A stretch of DNA of 12,526 nucleotides from VMCP01 sp965659745 (lineage in GTDB: Bacteria > Bacteroidota > Bacteroidia > NS11-12g > UBA955): NCBI GenBank assembly GCA_965659745.1, contig CBFHXF010000053.1, positions 1 through 12,526 of the forward strand. Reading direction: 5' to 3'. Shown in pieces: positions 1-7,022 of the stretch; the stretch's first letter is position 1, and the number at the start of each line of letters is the position of its first letter. The position numbers and the translations under genes are program-made. The notes under the pieces are model-generated. The model saw only the letters and a program-made list of their open reading frames with translations. It was not told the origin of the DNA and ran no database searches.

Positions 1-13
1 AAATAAAAAATGA

Positions 14-112
14 AAGCGAAATCCAAATCGGTTTCCGCCGGATTTTACATTTCAGCTGAGCAAGAAAGAAATGGAATACTTGGTATCGCAAAATGCGATA
101 CCATCAAAATAA
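14..112 (+). pseudogene. ORF6N-domain protein remnant (phage/mobile-element type), degenerate
   Basis: The frame running from 14 to the TAA at 110-112 reads KRNPNRFPPDFTFQLSKKEM and then EYLVSQNAIPSK before the stop. This resembles the conserved core of ORF6N DNA-binding domains, in which a KRN..RFP.DF.FQL..EE signature is followed by SQ and, in intact proteins, a GG..PY.FTEQG stretch. That downstream part is missing here. An in-frame TGA at 11-13 lies directly upstream. Codons just before it in another frame (IKNE, from position 3) could be the upstream continuation after a small indel, and KLG at 111-119 in a third frame could be the downstream continuation. ORF6N proteins are common in Bacteroidota phages and islands. 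The motif is seen directly; the family call is from memory, and decay is inferred from the stops and the missing C-terminus. The left window edge hides whether more of the gene remains. Confidence 0.55.
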
Positions 113-187
113 AGCTCGGCTGGTCAGGGTTGTCTATATGAGGATTACTCCCTTCGGTCGTGATCCCTAAGGGGGTGGCTTAAACAA

Positions 188-224
188 AACAAAAGCCCAG
201 GAGTACCTCTTGGCTTTGTTTTTT
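188..224 (+). terminator. Rho-independent-type terminator hairpin, possibly bidirectional
   Basis: The arms around GCC (195-197) and GGC (212-214) extend outward by AAA/TTT and, past one bulged A, by AAC/GTT. An inner AGG/CCT pairing (199-201 with 206-208) closes an AGTA loop. A T-rich run, TTTGTTTTTT, follows at 215-224. The opposite strand also leaves the hairpin into TTTTGTTTTGTTT. On the plus strand it would stop transcription from the ORF6N remnant; on the minus strand it could back up the terminator next to the tRNA. No nearby reading frame looks real. Confidence 0.55.
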
Positions 225-272
225 ATAGGCCTCACTGCGCTCGAGCAAGCTCAGCTGGTCAAGCCTATAAAA
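221..272. repeat. Inverted repeat with perfect 10-bp arms
   Basis: The arms TTTTATAGGC (221-230) and GCCTATAAAA (263-272) are perfect reverse complements around a 32-base centre, which itself contains the palindrome GCTCGAGC. The element lies between two terminator-like hairpins in the 3' flank of the tRNA. A 17-base stretch in its right half (247-263) matches 112-128 at 15 of 17 positions. It may be a dispersed intergenic repeat or a further processing/termination structure; the sequence alone does not decide. Confidence 0.5.
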
Positions 273-274
273 AT

Positions 275-301
275 AAAGCCCGACGCTTCGCATCGGGCTT
301 T
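275..301 (-). terminator. Rho-independent terminator downstream of tRNA-Ser
   Basis: A perfect 9-bp stem (AAAGCCCGA at 275-283 with TCGGGCTTT at 293-301) encloses a 9-base loop. Read on the minus strand the hairpin leads into TTTATTTTTATA, a typical U-rich tail. It begins 12 bases past the 3' end of the tRNA gene, which is the expected place for the tRNA transcript to end. Confidence 0.8.
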
Positions 302-312
302 TGTTTTGTTTG

Positions 313-399
313 CGGTGAGGGGGGGATTCGAACCCCCGGAACAGTTTCCCGTTCGTCAGTTTAGCAAACTGGTGGTTTCAGCCACTCACCCACCTCACC
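313..399 (-). tRNA. tRNA-Ser, anticodon GCT
   Basis: Read on the minus strand, the acceptor strands GGTGAGG and CCTCACC pair, followed by discriminator G. The D arm reads GGT-GAGTGGCTGAA-ACC. The anticodon arm has loop TTGCTAA, with anticodon GCT at 363-365, which reads AGC and AGU serine codons. A long variable arm (GAAC paired with GTTC) marks a class II tRNA, and the T arm is GGGGG-TTCGAAT-CCCCC. The 87-nt length fits tRNA-Ser. The 3' CCA is not encoded (the next bases are CAA), so it must be added after transcription. A promoter lies upstream at 411-440 and a terminator downstream at 275-301, so the gene appears to be transcribed alone. Confidence 0.96.
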
Positions 400-410
400 G
401 AACTGGGGTG

Positions 411-440
411 CAAATATACACTTTGTCTTATTTTTTTCAA
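411..440 (-). promoter_or_regulatory. Bacteroidota-type promoter of tRNA-Ser
   Basis: On the minus strand a TTG (-33 element, 438-440) is followed by exactly 19 bases and TATATTTG (-7 element, 411-418). This matches the TTG-N19-TAnnTTTG form known for the primary sigma factor of Bacteroidota. The -7 box ends 11 bases before the tRNA 5' end, leaving a short leader to be trimmed. It is the best-formed promoter in the window. Confidence 0.85.
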
Positions 441-473
441 GGGGTTTGATAAAATTCCTAAAATAAATTTCTG

Positions 474-481
474 CATCTTTG
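474..481 (+). promoter_or_regulatory. -7-type promoter box directly before the GTG at 486
   Basis: CATCTTTG matches TAnnTTTG at seven of eight positions (or five of the six specified bases) and is followed by four bases (CATT) and then the GTG start. A TTG occurs at 446-448 but its spacing of 25 bases is long, so the -33 element is doubtful. If the box works as in other Bacteroidota, transcription would begin at or next to the start codon, giving a leaderless mRNA. Confidence 0.5.
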
Positions 482-485
482 CATT

Positions 486-1325
486 GTGATTCAGAATGGC
501 CGTTGGCAAACATTGAAATTCAATCGAAAAAGTCCGCATGGATGGTATTTAATCGATCGTGTCGGAGAGGAAGTATTGCTTCCCAATAAATATTTACCCG
601 AAAAAATTATCGTAGGACAAGAAACCAACGTTTTTGTGTACCGCGATTCAGAGGAAAGATTGGTGGCAACCTATATAAAACCATTGATCGAACTCAATAC
701 CTATGCCATTTTAGATATCGTGGCCGTCTCCCCGTTTGGCGCTTTTGCCGACTGGGGAATGGAAAAAAACCTATTTATCCCCTTTAAAGAGCAACACCAA
801 AAGCTCAAAGAAGGCGATTATAGCATCGTTTACATGTACCTAGATGAGGTAACCGACCGCTTGGTAGGTTCGGCGCGTGTAAATCGCTGGTTAGACCCCA
901 ATACGCCCGAATACAAAAAAGGGCAAAAAGTGAGCGCCATGGTTTACTATGAAAACGAAGTGGGCTACCAAGTCATCATCGAACAGCGCTACCGCGGTAT
1001 CATCTATACGAATGAAGTTTTTGAACCGCTCAGTATTGGAGATCGCATTCAGGGTTACGTGCGACAGATTCGCGAAGGAGGCTTGGTCGACTTATCCTAT
1101 ACCCCTTTGGGTCGATCTAAAATTTCAAGCTATCAGGAACGCATTTTGAGAGAAATTAATTCGAACGGTGGATTTCTTGCATTGAATGACAAAGCCGAAC
1201 CCGAAGAAATCCAGAAAATGCTGCAGATGAGCAAAAAATCTTTCAAAGAAGCCATAGGCGGCTTGTATCGCGATCGAATGATTGATTTCTATCGCAATGG
1301 AATCCGATTGATTGCAGAGGAATAG
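486..1325 (+). CDS. CvfB-like S1-domain RNA-binding protein
   Basis: This 279-residue protein resembles the CvfB/YitL family, cytoplasmic RNA-binding proteins built from S1-type OB folds plus a C-terminal winged helix; in Firmicutes the family affects virulence gene expression. The N-terminal S1-like unit covers about residues 1-65. A second spans about 70-135, with the typical GAFADWGMEKNLFIPF core. A third lies at about 145-215 (GYQVIIEQRYRGIIYTNEVF). The winged helix is at about 225-279 (SKKSFKEAIGGLYRDRMI). The GTG start is favoured because the first residues (MIQNGRWQTLKF) align with the usual start of family members as I recall them, and because a -7-type box sits just upstream. It is transcribed away from the tRNA. 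The precise role in this organism is unknown. Confidence 0.87.
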   Translation: MIQNGRWQTLKFNRKSPHGWYLIDRVGEEVLLPNKYLPEKIIVGQETNVFVYRDSEERLVATYIKPLIELNTYAILDIVAVSPFGAFADWGMEKNLFIPFKEQHQKLKEGDYSIVYMYLDEVTDRLVGSARVNRWLDPNTPEYKKGQKVSAMVYYENEVGYQVIIEQRYRGIIYTNEVFEPLSIGDRIQGYVRQIREGGLVDLSYTPLGRSKISSYQERILREINSNGGFLALNDKAEPEEIQKMLQMSKKSFKEAIGGLYRDRMIDFYRNGIRLIAEE

Positions 1326-1351
1326 AAGATCGCCTGATTAAATGTGACAAC

Positions 1352-1372
1352 AAAGTACACATTCGGTACTTT
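1352..1372. repeat. Perfect 7-bp dyad between the CvfB-like gene and the adhesin
   Basis: AAAGTAC (1352-1358) and GTACTTT (1366-1372) form a 7-bp stem with a 7-base loop, 26 bases after the CvfB-like stop codon. There is no T run after the right arm, so it is at best a weak terminator. It also lies about 40 bases upstream of the predicted -7 box of the next gene, so an operator is an alternative. The dyad is seen directly; its function is not established. Confidence 0.35.
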
Positions 1373-1412
1373 ATGCGTTAAAATATAATAACAAATTGTA
1401 ACTTTTTGATTT

Positions 1413-1420
1413 TACTTTTG
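1413..1420 (+). promoter_or_regulatory. -7-type promoter box of the T9SS surface protein
   Basis: TACTTTTG fits TAnnTTTG exactly. No TTG lies at the usual 19-21 base distance; the nearest upstream TTG (1396-1398) is only 14 bases away. If used, transcription would start near 1424 and leave a leader of about 45 bases before the ATG at 1469, unlike the GTG-starting genes in this window. Confidence 0.45.
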
Positions 1421-1468
1421 TAGTACATTGGGCACAGGGCAAAAGCCTTTGTCGCATTTCTTCATCCT

Positions 1469-4400
1469 ATGCAATACTTCAGTTTTACACAATTTCGCAC
1501 AACCTTAGTCCTCTTTATATTTTGTTTTGCCCATATAGGATTGAATGCCGCTACCCGTTATGTCACAACCAATAGCACCTCACTTTCTGGCGGTTTAGCA
1601 TATGAAATTGCCCAAGCAACGAGCGGCGACATAATCGAAGTTCAAAATGATATTACTATAAGTGCGCAAATAAGCATTTCCAAAACCATTACCATAAACG
1701 GAAATGGGAATACAGTTTCTGTGAACACACCTGGTGTGGATGACAACGGGGTTAATAATCCTAATGCATCTACCCATAGGATTTTTGAATGTTCTGGAAG
1801 CAGCGTAACGATTACTATTAATGATTTAACTGTAAAAGGCGGTGATATATTGGGTGCCTGTATTTCTAATTCGGCCAATAAATTGGTTCTGAATAGCGTC
1901 ATAATCAGTAATGGAAGATCATCTGCAAGTAGTGGTGGAGGGTTGAATAACACAAGCACCGGAGTAATCTACATGAACGATTGTCAACTTATTAGAAATT
2001 CAGCCCGTTTCGGTGGTGGATTTTTAAACGATGGGGGCACAATGTACGTAGACGGTACCACATTTTCAGAAAATCGAGCTGAAGGCACAGGTGGTGGTGG
2101 ATGCGAGAATAAGGGAAATGGGATTATTTACATGAACAACTGTACTTTCTCCAATAATAAAAGTATTGAAATCGGAGGAGGCATTAACAATTATATTGGC
2201 ACTTTATATGTTTTGAATTCTACCTTTACGGGGAACGTAACATATGGGAGCGACGAAGGTGGTGCTATCGGAAATCGCGATAAATGCACCATCATCAATA
2301 GTATTTTCGCCTTTAATTACAGCATGAGCGCCGGCAGTAGCGGTTCACCAACGAGCTTTCGTTTAGACGATTTCTTATTTGTATCAAGAAACACAGCGGG
2401 AAAATCAGTGGATTGTTATTACAGTATTTTCCATGCTTCAACTAACGATCTTTCAAGTAATTCAGCCGGCAACATCCGCTACACTGGTAACCCCGACGGC
2501 TCCGATAACGATATTTTTGCCGGGGGAATTTATACTAAAATCACAGACGGACAAGGTTCTGAAATAGGTACAGCGAAAGTGTTTCAGCCTTATTTGGTAT
2601 CCAATACCACTAAAACGGCCACTTTGCAGCTGGGAAGCTTCCCCAATCAAACAGCCAATAAAGGCGTCCTTACCGGATATACCGATGGCGGTGGAGCGCC
2701 TTCTGTTGGGTATTATAATCCTTCGACTTCTGCATGGTTCGATATTGTGGGTACAAACGCGTCGACCAATCAAGTAACGGTAGATCAGCTCGATTCTACA
2801 CGGGCCAATCCCCCTACTCGAGGATCGGTGGAAACTGAAATCAACACCGTTTACATGTTAAAAGTGCTCAAAGCCACCAACGGTTCCTCTACCGGAGGCT
2901 CGCTTTACGGTGATATTTATGAGTCGGGCGATCAAGTGACCTTAACGGCCATTCCCAACTCGGGCCAAAAGTTTGATTATTGGAAAAACGCCAATACTGG
3001 TAATTCGGTTTCGACCGCCAATCCATGGACGATCACCATTAATAAAGACTCTACCGTGGAGCCGGTTTTTGTTACGTCTACTACCTACGATGTCACGTAT
3101 ATCGGCAACAACCAAACAGCCGGAGCCGCTCCTGCCGTGCAGACTTTTAGCCCAGGCGGTTCTGTTACCATCGCCACCAAAGGAAATCTTTATAAAGACG
3201 AGTATTATTTTAACGGGTGGAATACCTCCCCAACGGGCTCGGGTACCAATTACACTGTAGGAAACACTTATAGTACNNNNNNNNNNTCCAGCAGCAACCT
3301 GACGCTCTATGCCGTTTGGGTTCCTTACATCAAATATTACATTAAATCTGCCTCTACATCGGCCTTAACCAATACCGCCAATTGGTCGGGAACCCGCGAT
3401 GGCAGCGGAGGCTCTCCGAGCAATTTTGGATCGGATAAGATTTTTATTCTTTCTAATTCTGCTGGCTCAACCACTTTCAGTACCGGTGCCAATTGGTCTG
3501 TTGACGGTGCGCTGCAGATTCCCTCAGGAGCCACGTTGACCATTACCGCCAATACCACCACTACCCTTTCTAGCGATTTAACCAACGAAGGCGTTATTGT
3601 GGGTGCCGCTGGATCGACACTGACTCTGGATGGGACTTCCATGCAGTACATGGGTGGAACCAATATTTTAGCGAATTTTATCAGTGAAAATACCTCAGGA
3701 ATTACCCTTTTGGACTCTACGGATATTACCGAATCTTTGACATTATCAGACGGCAATTTGTTTACCGGCGGAAATTTGACTTTAAAGTCCAATGCCACCA
3801 AAACCGCCATCGTAAAGGAATTGGTAAGTGGTGCGGCTATTTCCGGAAATGTAACCTTGGAGCGTTATATTCCCGCTCGCAGGGCTTTCCGTTTTCTATC
3901 GCCTGGGGTGACCACCACTACTTCCATTTATCAAAATTGGCAAGAAAATGGCAGAAATGCCGCCGGAAGGGGCACTCACATTACGGGAACTACCGATGGC
4001 AGCAATGGTTTCGACGCCACCCAAACCGGTAATAAGTCCCTTTATACCTTCGATAACAGCAACGGCACATGGTCTGCGGCCGCCAATACCAACAGCACCA
4101 CTTTAGACGCCGGAACTCCGTATCGACTGATGATTCGCGGCGATAGAACCGTGAGTTTGGCGACCAATACCCCTACCCCTACCAATACCACCTTGAGAAC
4201 TACGGGTACGCTCCATACCGGAAGTAAGGCCTTAAGCTTTAGTAATTCAGGCTCAGGAAATAATCTTTTCGTGGGAAATCCGTTTCACGCTCCCGTTGAT
4301 TTGTCGGGTATTATTTCCGCGGGAACGAACATCAACTCCGATATTTGGATGTGGGATCCTACCTTATCTACCCGCGGTGCTTATGTAAGTGTGGATGTGG

Positions 4401-5260
4401 CGAACAATACGAATACCAATAATTCTTCCGGTGCCAATAAATTCTTACAACCCGGACAGGCATTTTTTGCGGTGAGTAATGGCGCCAATGCTGCCCTTAC
4501 TTTTACAGAGTCTGCCAAAGGAAATACGTTTTCTAATACGTGGAGAACAACGACTCCCGATGCCGACTTCCAAATACGTTTGTACCACCGCGATTCTTTT
4601 TTGGTGAACGCACCTTCCTGCGATGGCATCACGGCTTATTTTTCGGATGATTATAACGACGGAATTGACAACAAAGACGTCGTTAAATACGGCAATTTAG
4701 ACGAGACTCTGGCCTGGTTGCACGACGATAAATCTTTCGTTAAAGAATTGCGCACCCTGCCCAATGCAGAAACCGAATTGCTTTTGAACATCAAGCAATA
4801 CCGCGAAAAATCGTACACGCTTGTAATCGATTACAATGGCGATGTACAACAATCGGTGTGGTTATACGATGCCTTTTTGAATACCTATAATGCCATAGTT
4901 ATGGGTTCTAATGTGTATCATTTTGACATTAAAGATGCCCAATCCGATGCTCCTGCTCGTTTTAAGTTGGTATTCCAGAATCCAAATCTGTCTCAAAAGG
5001 CTCTTAATCCTTCAAAATTGTGGTCGGTGGGTCCCAATCCTGTCAAAAACAGCACTCTTTTTGTTTCGGGTTTGAATACCGATGCGGATGTTTCTTTCCA
5101 ACTTTGCGATATGCAGGGCCGCGTCATTTGGAGTCAAAAAAACGCGGGTTATCACAATCAGCAGACCTTGAATTTACCTAATGATTTAGCAGGTGCCGCT
5201 TATTTGTTAACGGTGGGCACTGCGCAACATATTGAGGTGTTTACGTTGTGGGTGGAATAA
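1469..5260 (+). CDS. T9SS-exported beta-helix surface protein (adhesin-like), with an internal assembly gap
   Basis: This predicted exported protein has about 1263 codons. Residues 1-27 form a Sec signal peptide, with cleavage likely after GLNA. Residues about 28-300 look like a right-handed beta-helix: GGG/GGA motifs at 155, 182, 208, 236 and 264 recur about every 27 residues, alternating with F..N motifs (TFSEN, TFSNN, TFTGN), as in polymorphic outer membrane protein (Pmp) repeats. Residues about 460-535 and 540-617 resemble bacterial and InlB-B-type repeats (FDYWKN; FNGWNT ending LTLYAVW). The section after about 620 resembles surface-protein segments of Bacteroidota, including ERYIPARRAFRFLSPGVTTT. 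The last ~80 residues are a type A sorting domain (GPNPVKN, then DMQGRVIW), removed after export through T9SS. Ten N at 3277-3286 fall inside the gene; the frame stays open across them, but the true length there is unknown. Adhesion is inferred; no catalytic motif is visible. Confidence 0.85.
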   Translation: MQYFSFTQFRTTLVLFIFCFAHIGLNAATRYVTTNSTSLSGGLAYEIAQATSGDIIEVQNDITISAQISISKTITINGNGNTVSVNTPGVDDNGVNNPNASTHRIFECSGSSVTITINDLTVKGGDILGACISNSANKLVLNSVIISNGRSSASSGGGLNNTSTGVIYMNDCQLIRNSARFGGGFLNDGGTMYVDGTTFSENRAEGTGGGGCENKGNGIIYMNNCTFSNNKSIEIGGGINNYIGTLYVLNSTFTGNVTYGSDEGGAIGNRDKCTIINSIFAFNYSMSAGSSGSPTSFRLDDFLFVSRNTAGKSVDCYYSIFHASTNDLSSNSAGNIRYTGNPDGSDNDIFAGGIYTKITDGQGSEIGTAKVFQPYLVSNTTKTATLQLGSFPNQTANKGVLTGYTDGGGAPSVGYYNPSTSAWFDIVGTNASTNQVTVDQLDSTRANPPTRGSVETEINTVYMLKVLKATNGSSTGGSLYGDIYESGDQVTLTAIPNSGQKFDYWKNANTGNSVSTANPWTITINKDSTVEPVFVTSTTYDVTYIGNNQTAGAAPAVQTFSPGGSVTIATKGNLYKDEYYFNGWNTSPTGSGTNYTVGNTYSXXXXSSSNLTLYAVWVPYIKYYIKSASTSALTNTANWSGTRDGSGGSPSNFGSDKIFILSNSAGSTTFSTGANWSVDGALQIPSGATLTITANTTTTLSSDLTNEGVIVGAAGSTLTLDGTSMQYMGGTNILANFISENTSGITLLDSTDITESLTLSDGNLFTGGNLTLKSNATKTAIVKELVSGAAISGNVTLERYIPARRAFRFLSPGVTTTTSIYQNWQENGRNAAGRGTHITGTTDGSNGFDATQTGNKSLYTFDNSNGTWSAAANTNSTTLDAGTPYRLMIRGDRTVSLATNTPTPTNTTLRTTGTLHTGSKALSFSNSGSGNNLFVGNPFHAPVDLSGIISAGTNINSDIWMWDPTLSTRGAYVSVDVANNTNTNNSSGANKFLQPGQAFFAVSNGANAALTFTESAKGNTFSNTWRTTTPDADFQIRLYHRDSFLVNAPSCDGITAYFSDDYNDGIDNKDVVKYGNLDETLAWLHDDKSFVKELRTLPNAETELLLNIKQYREKSYTLVIDYNGDVQQSVWLYDAFLNTYNAIVMGSNVYHFDIKDAQSDAPARFKLVFQNPNLSQKALNPSKLWSVGPNPVKNSTLFVSGLNTDADVSFQLCDMQGRVIWSQKNAGYHNQQTLNLPNDLAGAAYLLTVGTAQHIEVFTLWVE
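3277..3286. other. Assembly gap (10 N) inside the surface-protein gene
   Basis: Ten undetermined bases lie between ACTTATAGTAC and TCCAGCAGC, within the InlB-B-like repeat region of the surface protein. The codon that opens the gap is ACN, so it encodes threonine whatever the third base is. A run of exactly 10 N is a common scaffolder placeholder and need not equal the real missing length. A collapsed repeat is plausible here, because the gap lies in repeat-type sequence. Confidence 0.97.
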
Positions 5261-5322
5261 AGGGATTTAACAACATTCAACTCTATCAAATTTATTTGAG
5301 CGAATATAGGCTCGCGTAAAAA

Positions 5323-5532
5323 TTATTCTTCCTCAGAAAGGTCTTTTAATATTTGATCTACATCTACTTCCGTTTGTTTTAGTTTTTCCTTACAAAAGCG
5401 CAAAAGGATACTGGCTCTTTTGACTTTTTCGGATAAAACGTCAACGGAAATGTCTCCGTTTTCTATTTCTTGAACGATTTCCATCAATTCTTGATAGGCA
5501 TCTGAATAATTTAGTATTTCGTTATTTTCCAT
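5323..5532 (-). CDS. xseB: Exodeoxyribonuclease VII small subunit
   Basis: This 69-residue, mostly helical, acidic protein fits the length and pattern of XseB, which binds the C-terminal helical part of XseA in several copies. The family signature is visible: SDAYQELMEIVQEIENGDIS near residues 10-29, then LSEKVKRASILLRFCKEKLK forming the second helix. It starts with ATG eight bases after the xseA stop, so the two genes almost certainly share one transcript. Without XseB, XseA is not a functional nuclease in studied bacteria. Its stop faces the stop of the surface-protein gene, with 62 bases between them. Confidence 0.93.
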   Translation of the reverse strand: MENNEILNYSDAYQELMEIVQEIENGDISVDVLSEKVKRASILLRFCKEKLKQTEVDVDQILKDLSEEE

Positions 5533-5540
5533 TTCGACTG

Positions 5541-6908
5541 TTAATTTACGGTTGATTTTACGCTTCCATCCTGAAATTGTGTGATCAAGATTTCTCCTGA
5601 TTTTAATTGCTTTGCTGATTTTATAATTCCCTTTTCATTACTGGTAATACTGTATCCTCTTTTGAGCAATTGAATGGGATCTAATAATCGCAGGGTTTCA
5701 GACAAAGAATCTAATTTTTGACGTTGCATGTTTTGAATGTTTTTTACGTTCCTTGTTAATTGAACGTTTTCATTTTTCAAGGAAAGTTTTGCATCTCTGA
5801 TGGTATTTCGAGCTGCATTTTGCAGATTACTCTGTAAATTCTGGTGTGCAATATGTTCTTTTGACAGGGTTTTATTGGTTTTGAGAATCATACGTTGCAT
5901 CCATTTGTCTTGCATATCTCTATGCCTGTTCATTTCCATTCTGGCGAGGGAACGCAGCTCGAATGCGTACTCCGTCCATAATTTAGATTCGGAGGTGAGG
6001 CGTTCGGGGACTTCCCTCAGAAGGATTTCTTTGGCGTTTAATAAGGGAATTTCTACATCGCGGATCCGCTCTACTAAATAATTAGCGATGCCGGTTGGAG
6101 TGATACTGGTTTTGGCGGCTACCAAATCGGCCACAAACTCATTGGTGCTATGACCGATACCGGTGAAAACAGGCAATGGAAACAGGGCAATACTTCTTGA
6201 TAGCTGGTAATTGTTGTAACAAGTCATTCCTACGTTCCCCCCTCCTCCTCTGATAATCAATACCGCATCGAAATGTTTGCTTACTTTTTTAATTCTTTTA
6301 AGTTGTTTTTGAATACTGTCGATGGCGGCATCTCCTTGCATGACTGCCGAAAACACGTGCGTATAAAAAGCGTAACCGTATTCATTATGGTTTAGTACAC
6401 TCATAAAATCAGAAAATCCTTGTGTGCCTTCACCTGAAATAATAGCAAGCCGCTGCATCAAAAGGGGTTGTGGGACTTTCCGGTTATTGTCAAAAATTCC
6501 TTCCGATTTCAGTTTCTGAATAGTTTCTATGCGCTCCCGTTCTAACTCACCAAGGGTAAACGTAGGGTCAATATCAATGATGTTCAAAGAGAGTCCGTAT
6601 AAGGGACTAAATTGAATTTTAACTTGCAAGAGGGCTGTGATGCCGTCTTTTAGGGGCTCGTTTATTACTTGAAGAAATCGCGAATTAATAGCCTGAAAGG
6701 TTCTTGCAAACAGCGTAGCTCCTATTTGGGCAACGATTTTCCCATTTTCTTTTTCTACTAATTCAGGGTACGCGTGTTGAGAATGTGGATTATGTCCTAA
6801 GCGATTGATTTCAGCCCTTACCCAAAATGAACTCGGAAACTGCAGTTCGATTTTAGACTGTATGATATTAGTGACTTGTTTAAGGGAGAATGCTTTGACT
6901 TCAGACAC
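5541..6908 (-). CDS. xseA: Exodeoxyribonuclease VII large subunit
   Basis: This 455-residue protein is the catalytic subunit of ExoVII, which degrades single-stranded DNA from both ends in repair and recombination. An N-terminal OB fold covers about residues 1-110 (FWVRAEINRL, then YGLSLNIIDIDPTFTLGELE). The nuclease domain follows, with D167 in FSDFM, R220 in IIRGGGG and H253 in GIGHSTNE. A long helical region (about 290-400) would bind XseB, and the conserved ending LLDPIQLLKRGYSIT lies at 408-422. At the position matching E. coli D241, as I recall it, the residue is N256. Asparagine appears usual in Bacteroidota homologues, so I do not read it as inactivation. The GTG start gives the normal N-terminus and follows a -7-type box by four bases. 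It heads an xseA-xseB operon and diverges from the helicase gene. Confidence 0.95.
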   Translation of the reverse strand: MSEVKAFSLKQVTNIIQSKIELQFPSSFWVRAEINRLGHNPHSQHAYPELVEKENGKIVAQIGATLFARTFQAINSRFLQVINEPLKDGITALLQVKIQFSPLYGLSLNIIDIDPTFTLGELERERIETIQKLKSEGIFDNNRKVPQPLLMQRLAIISGEGTQGFSDFMSVLNHNEYGYAFYTHVFSAVMQGDAAIDSIQKQLKRIKKVSKHFDAVLIIRGGGGNVGMTCYNNYQLSRSIALFPLPVFTGIGHSTNEFVADLVAAKTSITPTGIANYLVERIRDVEIPLLNAKEILLREVPERLTSESKLWTEYAFELRSLARMEMNRHRDMQDKWMQRMILKTNKTLSKEHIAHQNLQSNLQNAARNTIRDAKLSLKNENVQLTRNVKNIQNMQRQKLDSLSETLRLLDPIQLLKRGYSITSNEKGIIKSAKQLKSGEILITQFQDGSVKSTVN

Positions 6909-6912
6909 GGTG

Positions 6913-6920
6913 CAAACTTA
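6913..6920 (-). promoter_or_regulatory. -7 promoter box of xseAB, four bases before the GTG
   Basis: On the minus strand TAAGTTTG matches TAnnTTTG exactly and is followed by CACC and the GTG start of xseA. The nearest upstream TTG is 11 bases from the box, so no properly spaced -33 element is seen. The position implies a transcription start at or beside the start codon. Confidence 0.6.
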
Positions 6921-7010
6921 CACGATTCATTCAAAATTGGCTTTGCGAAAAATGCAAAAGTTGAAATGAAAATGTGCATTAATTACAAATAATCATGGGT
7001 AAAAGCTTGG

Positions 7011-7018
7011 TAACTTTG
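7011..7018 (+). promoter_or_regulatory. -7 promoter box of the helicase gene, four bases before the GTG
   Basis: TAACTTTG matches TAnnTTTG exactly and is followed by CCCT and the GTG at 7023. No TTG is found at the usual upstream distance. With the xseA box (6913-6920) it forms a divergent promoter pair inside a 114-base region. Confidence 0.6.
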
Positions 7019-7022
7019 CCCT

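Noticed and set aside
155..267. Repeated GGG motifs in the surface protein considered as a tandem DNA repeat
   Set aside because: Residue positions 155-267 of the protein show a 27-residue rhythm, but the DNA units are diverged; it is a structural protein repeat, not a DNA-level repeat array.
180..300. Minus-strand open stretch downstream of the tRNA, ending at the TAA on 180-182
   Set aside because: It is short, has no convincing start codon or promoter of its own, and passes through two hairpins; read-through of tRNA trailer sequence explains it.
210..449. 79-codon plus-strand open frame with an alternative start
   Set aside because: It runs through a terminator hairpin and straight across the tRNA-Ser gene on the other strand; its translation is tRNA read as protein.
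949..1149. 66-codon frame inside the CvfB-like gene
   Set aside because: Out-of-frame shadow of a gene with strong family similarity over its whole length.
3337..3810. 157-codon minus-strand frame opposite the surface-protein gene
   Set aside because: Antisense shadow made possible by the Thr/Ala/Ser-rich composition of the sense protein; no signal, domain or promoter.
5298..5313. Small hairpin (GAGC/GCTC) between the convergent surface-protein and xseB genes
   Set aside because: Only a 4-bp stem with an 8-base loop and no T run next to it; too weak to call a terminator.
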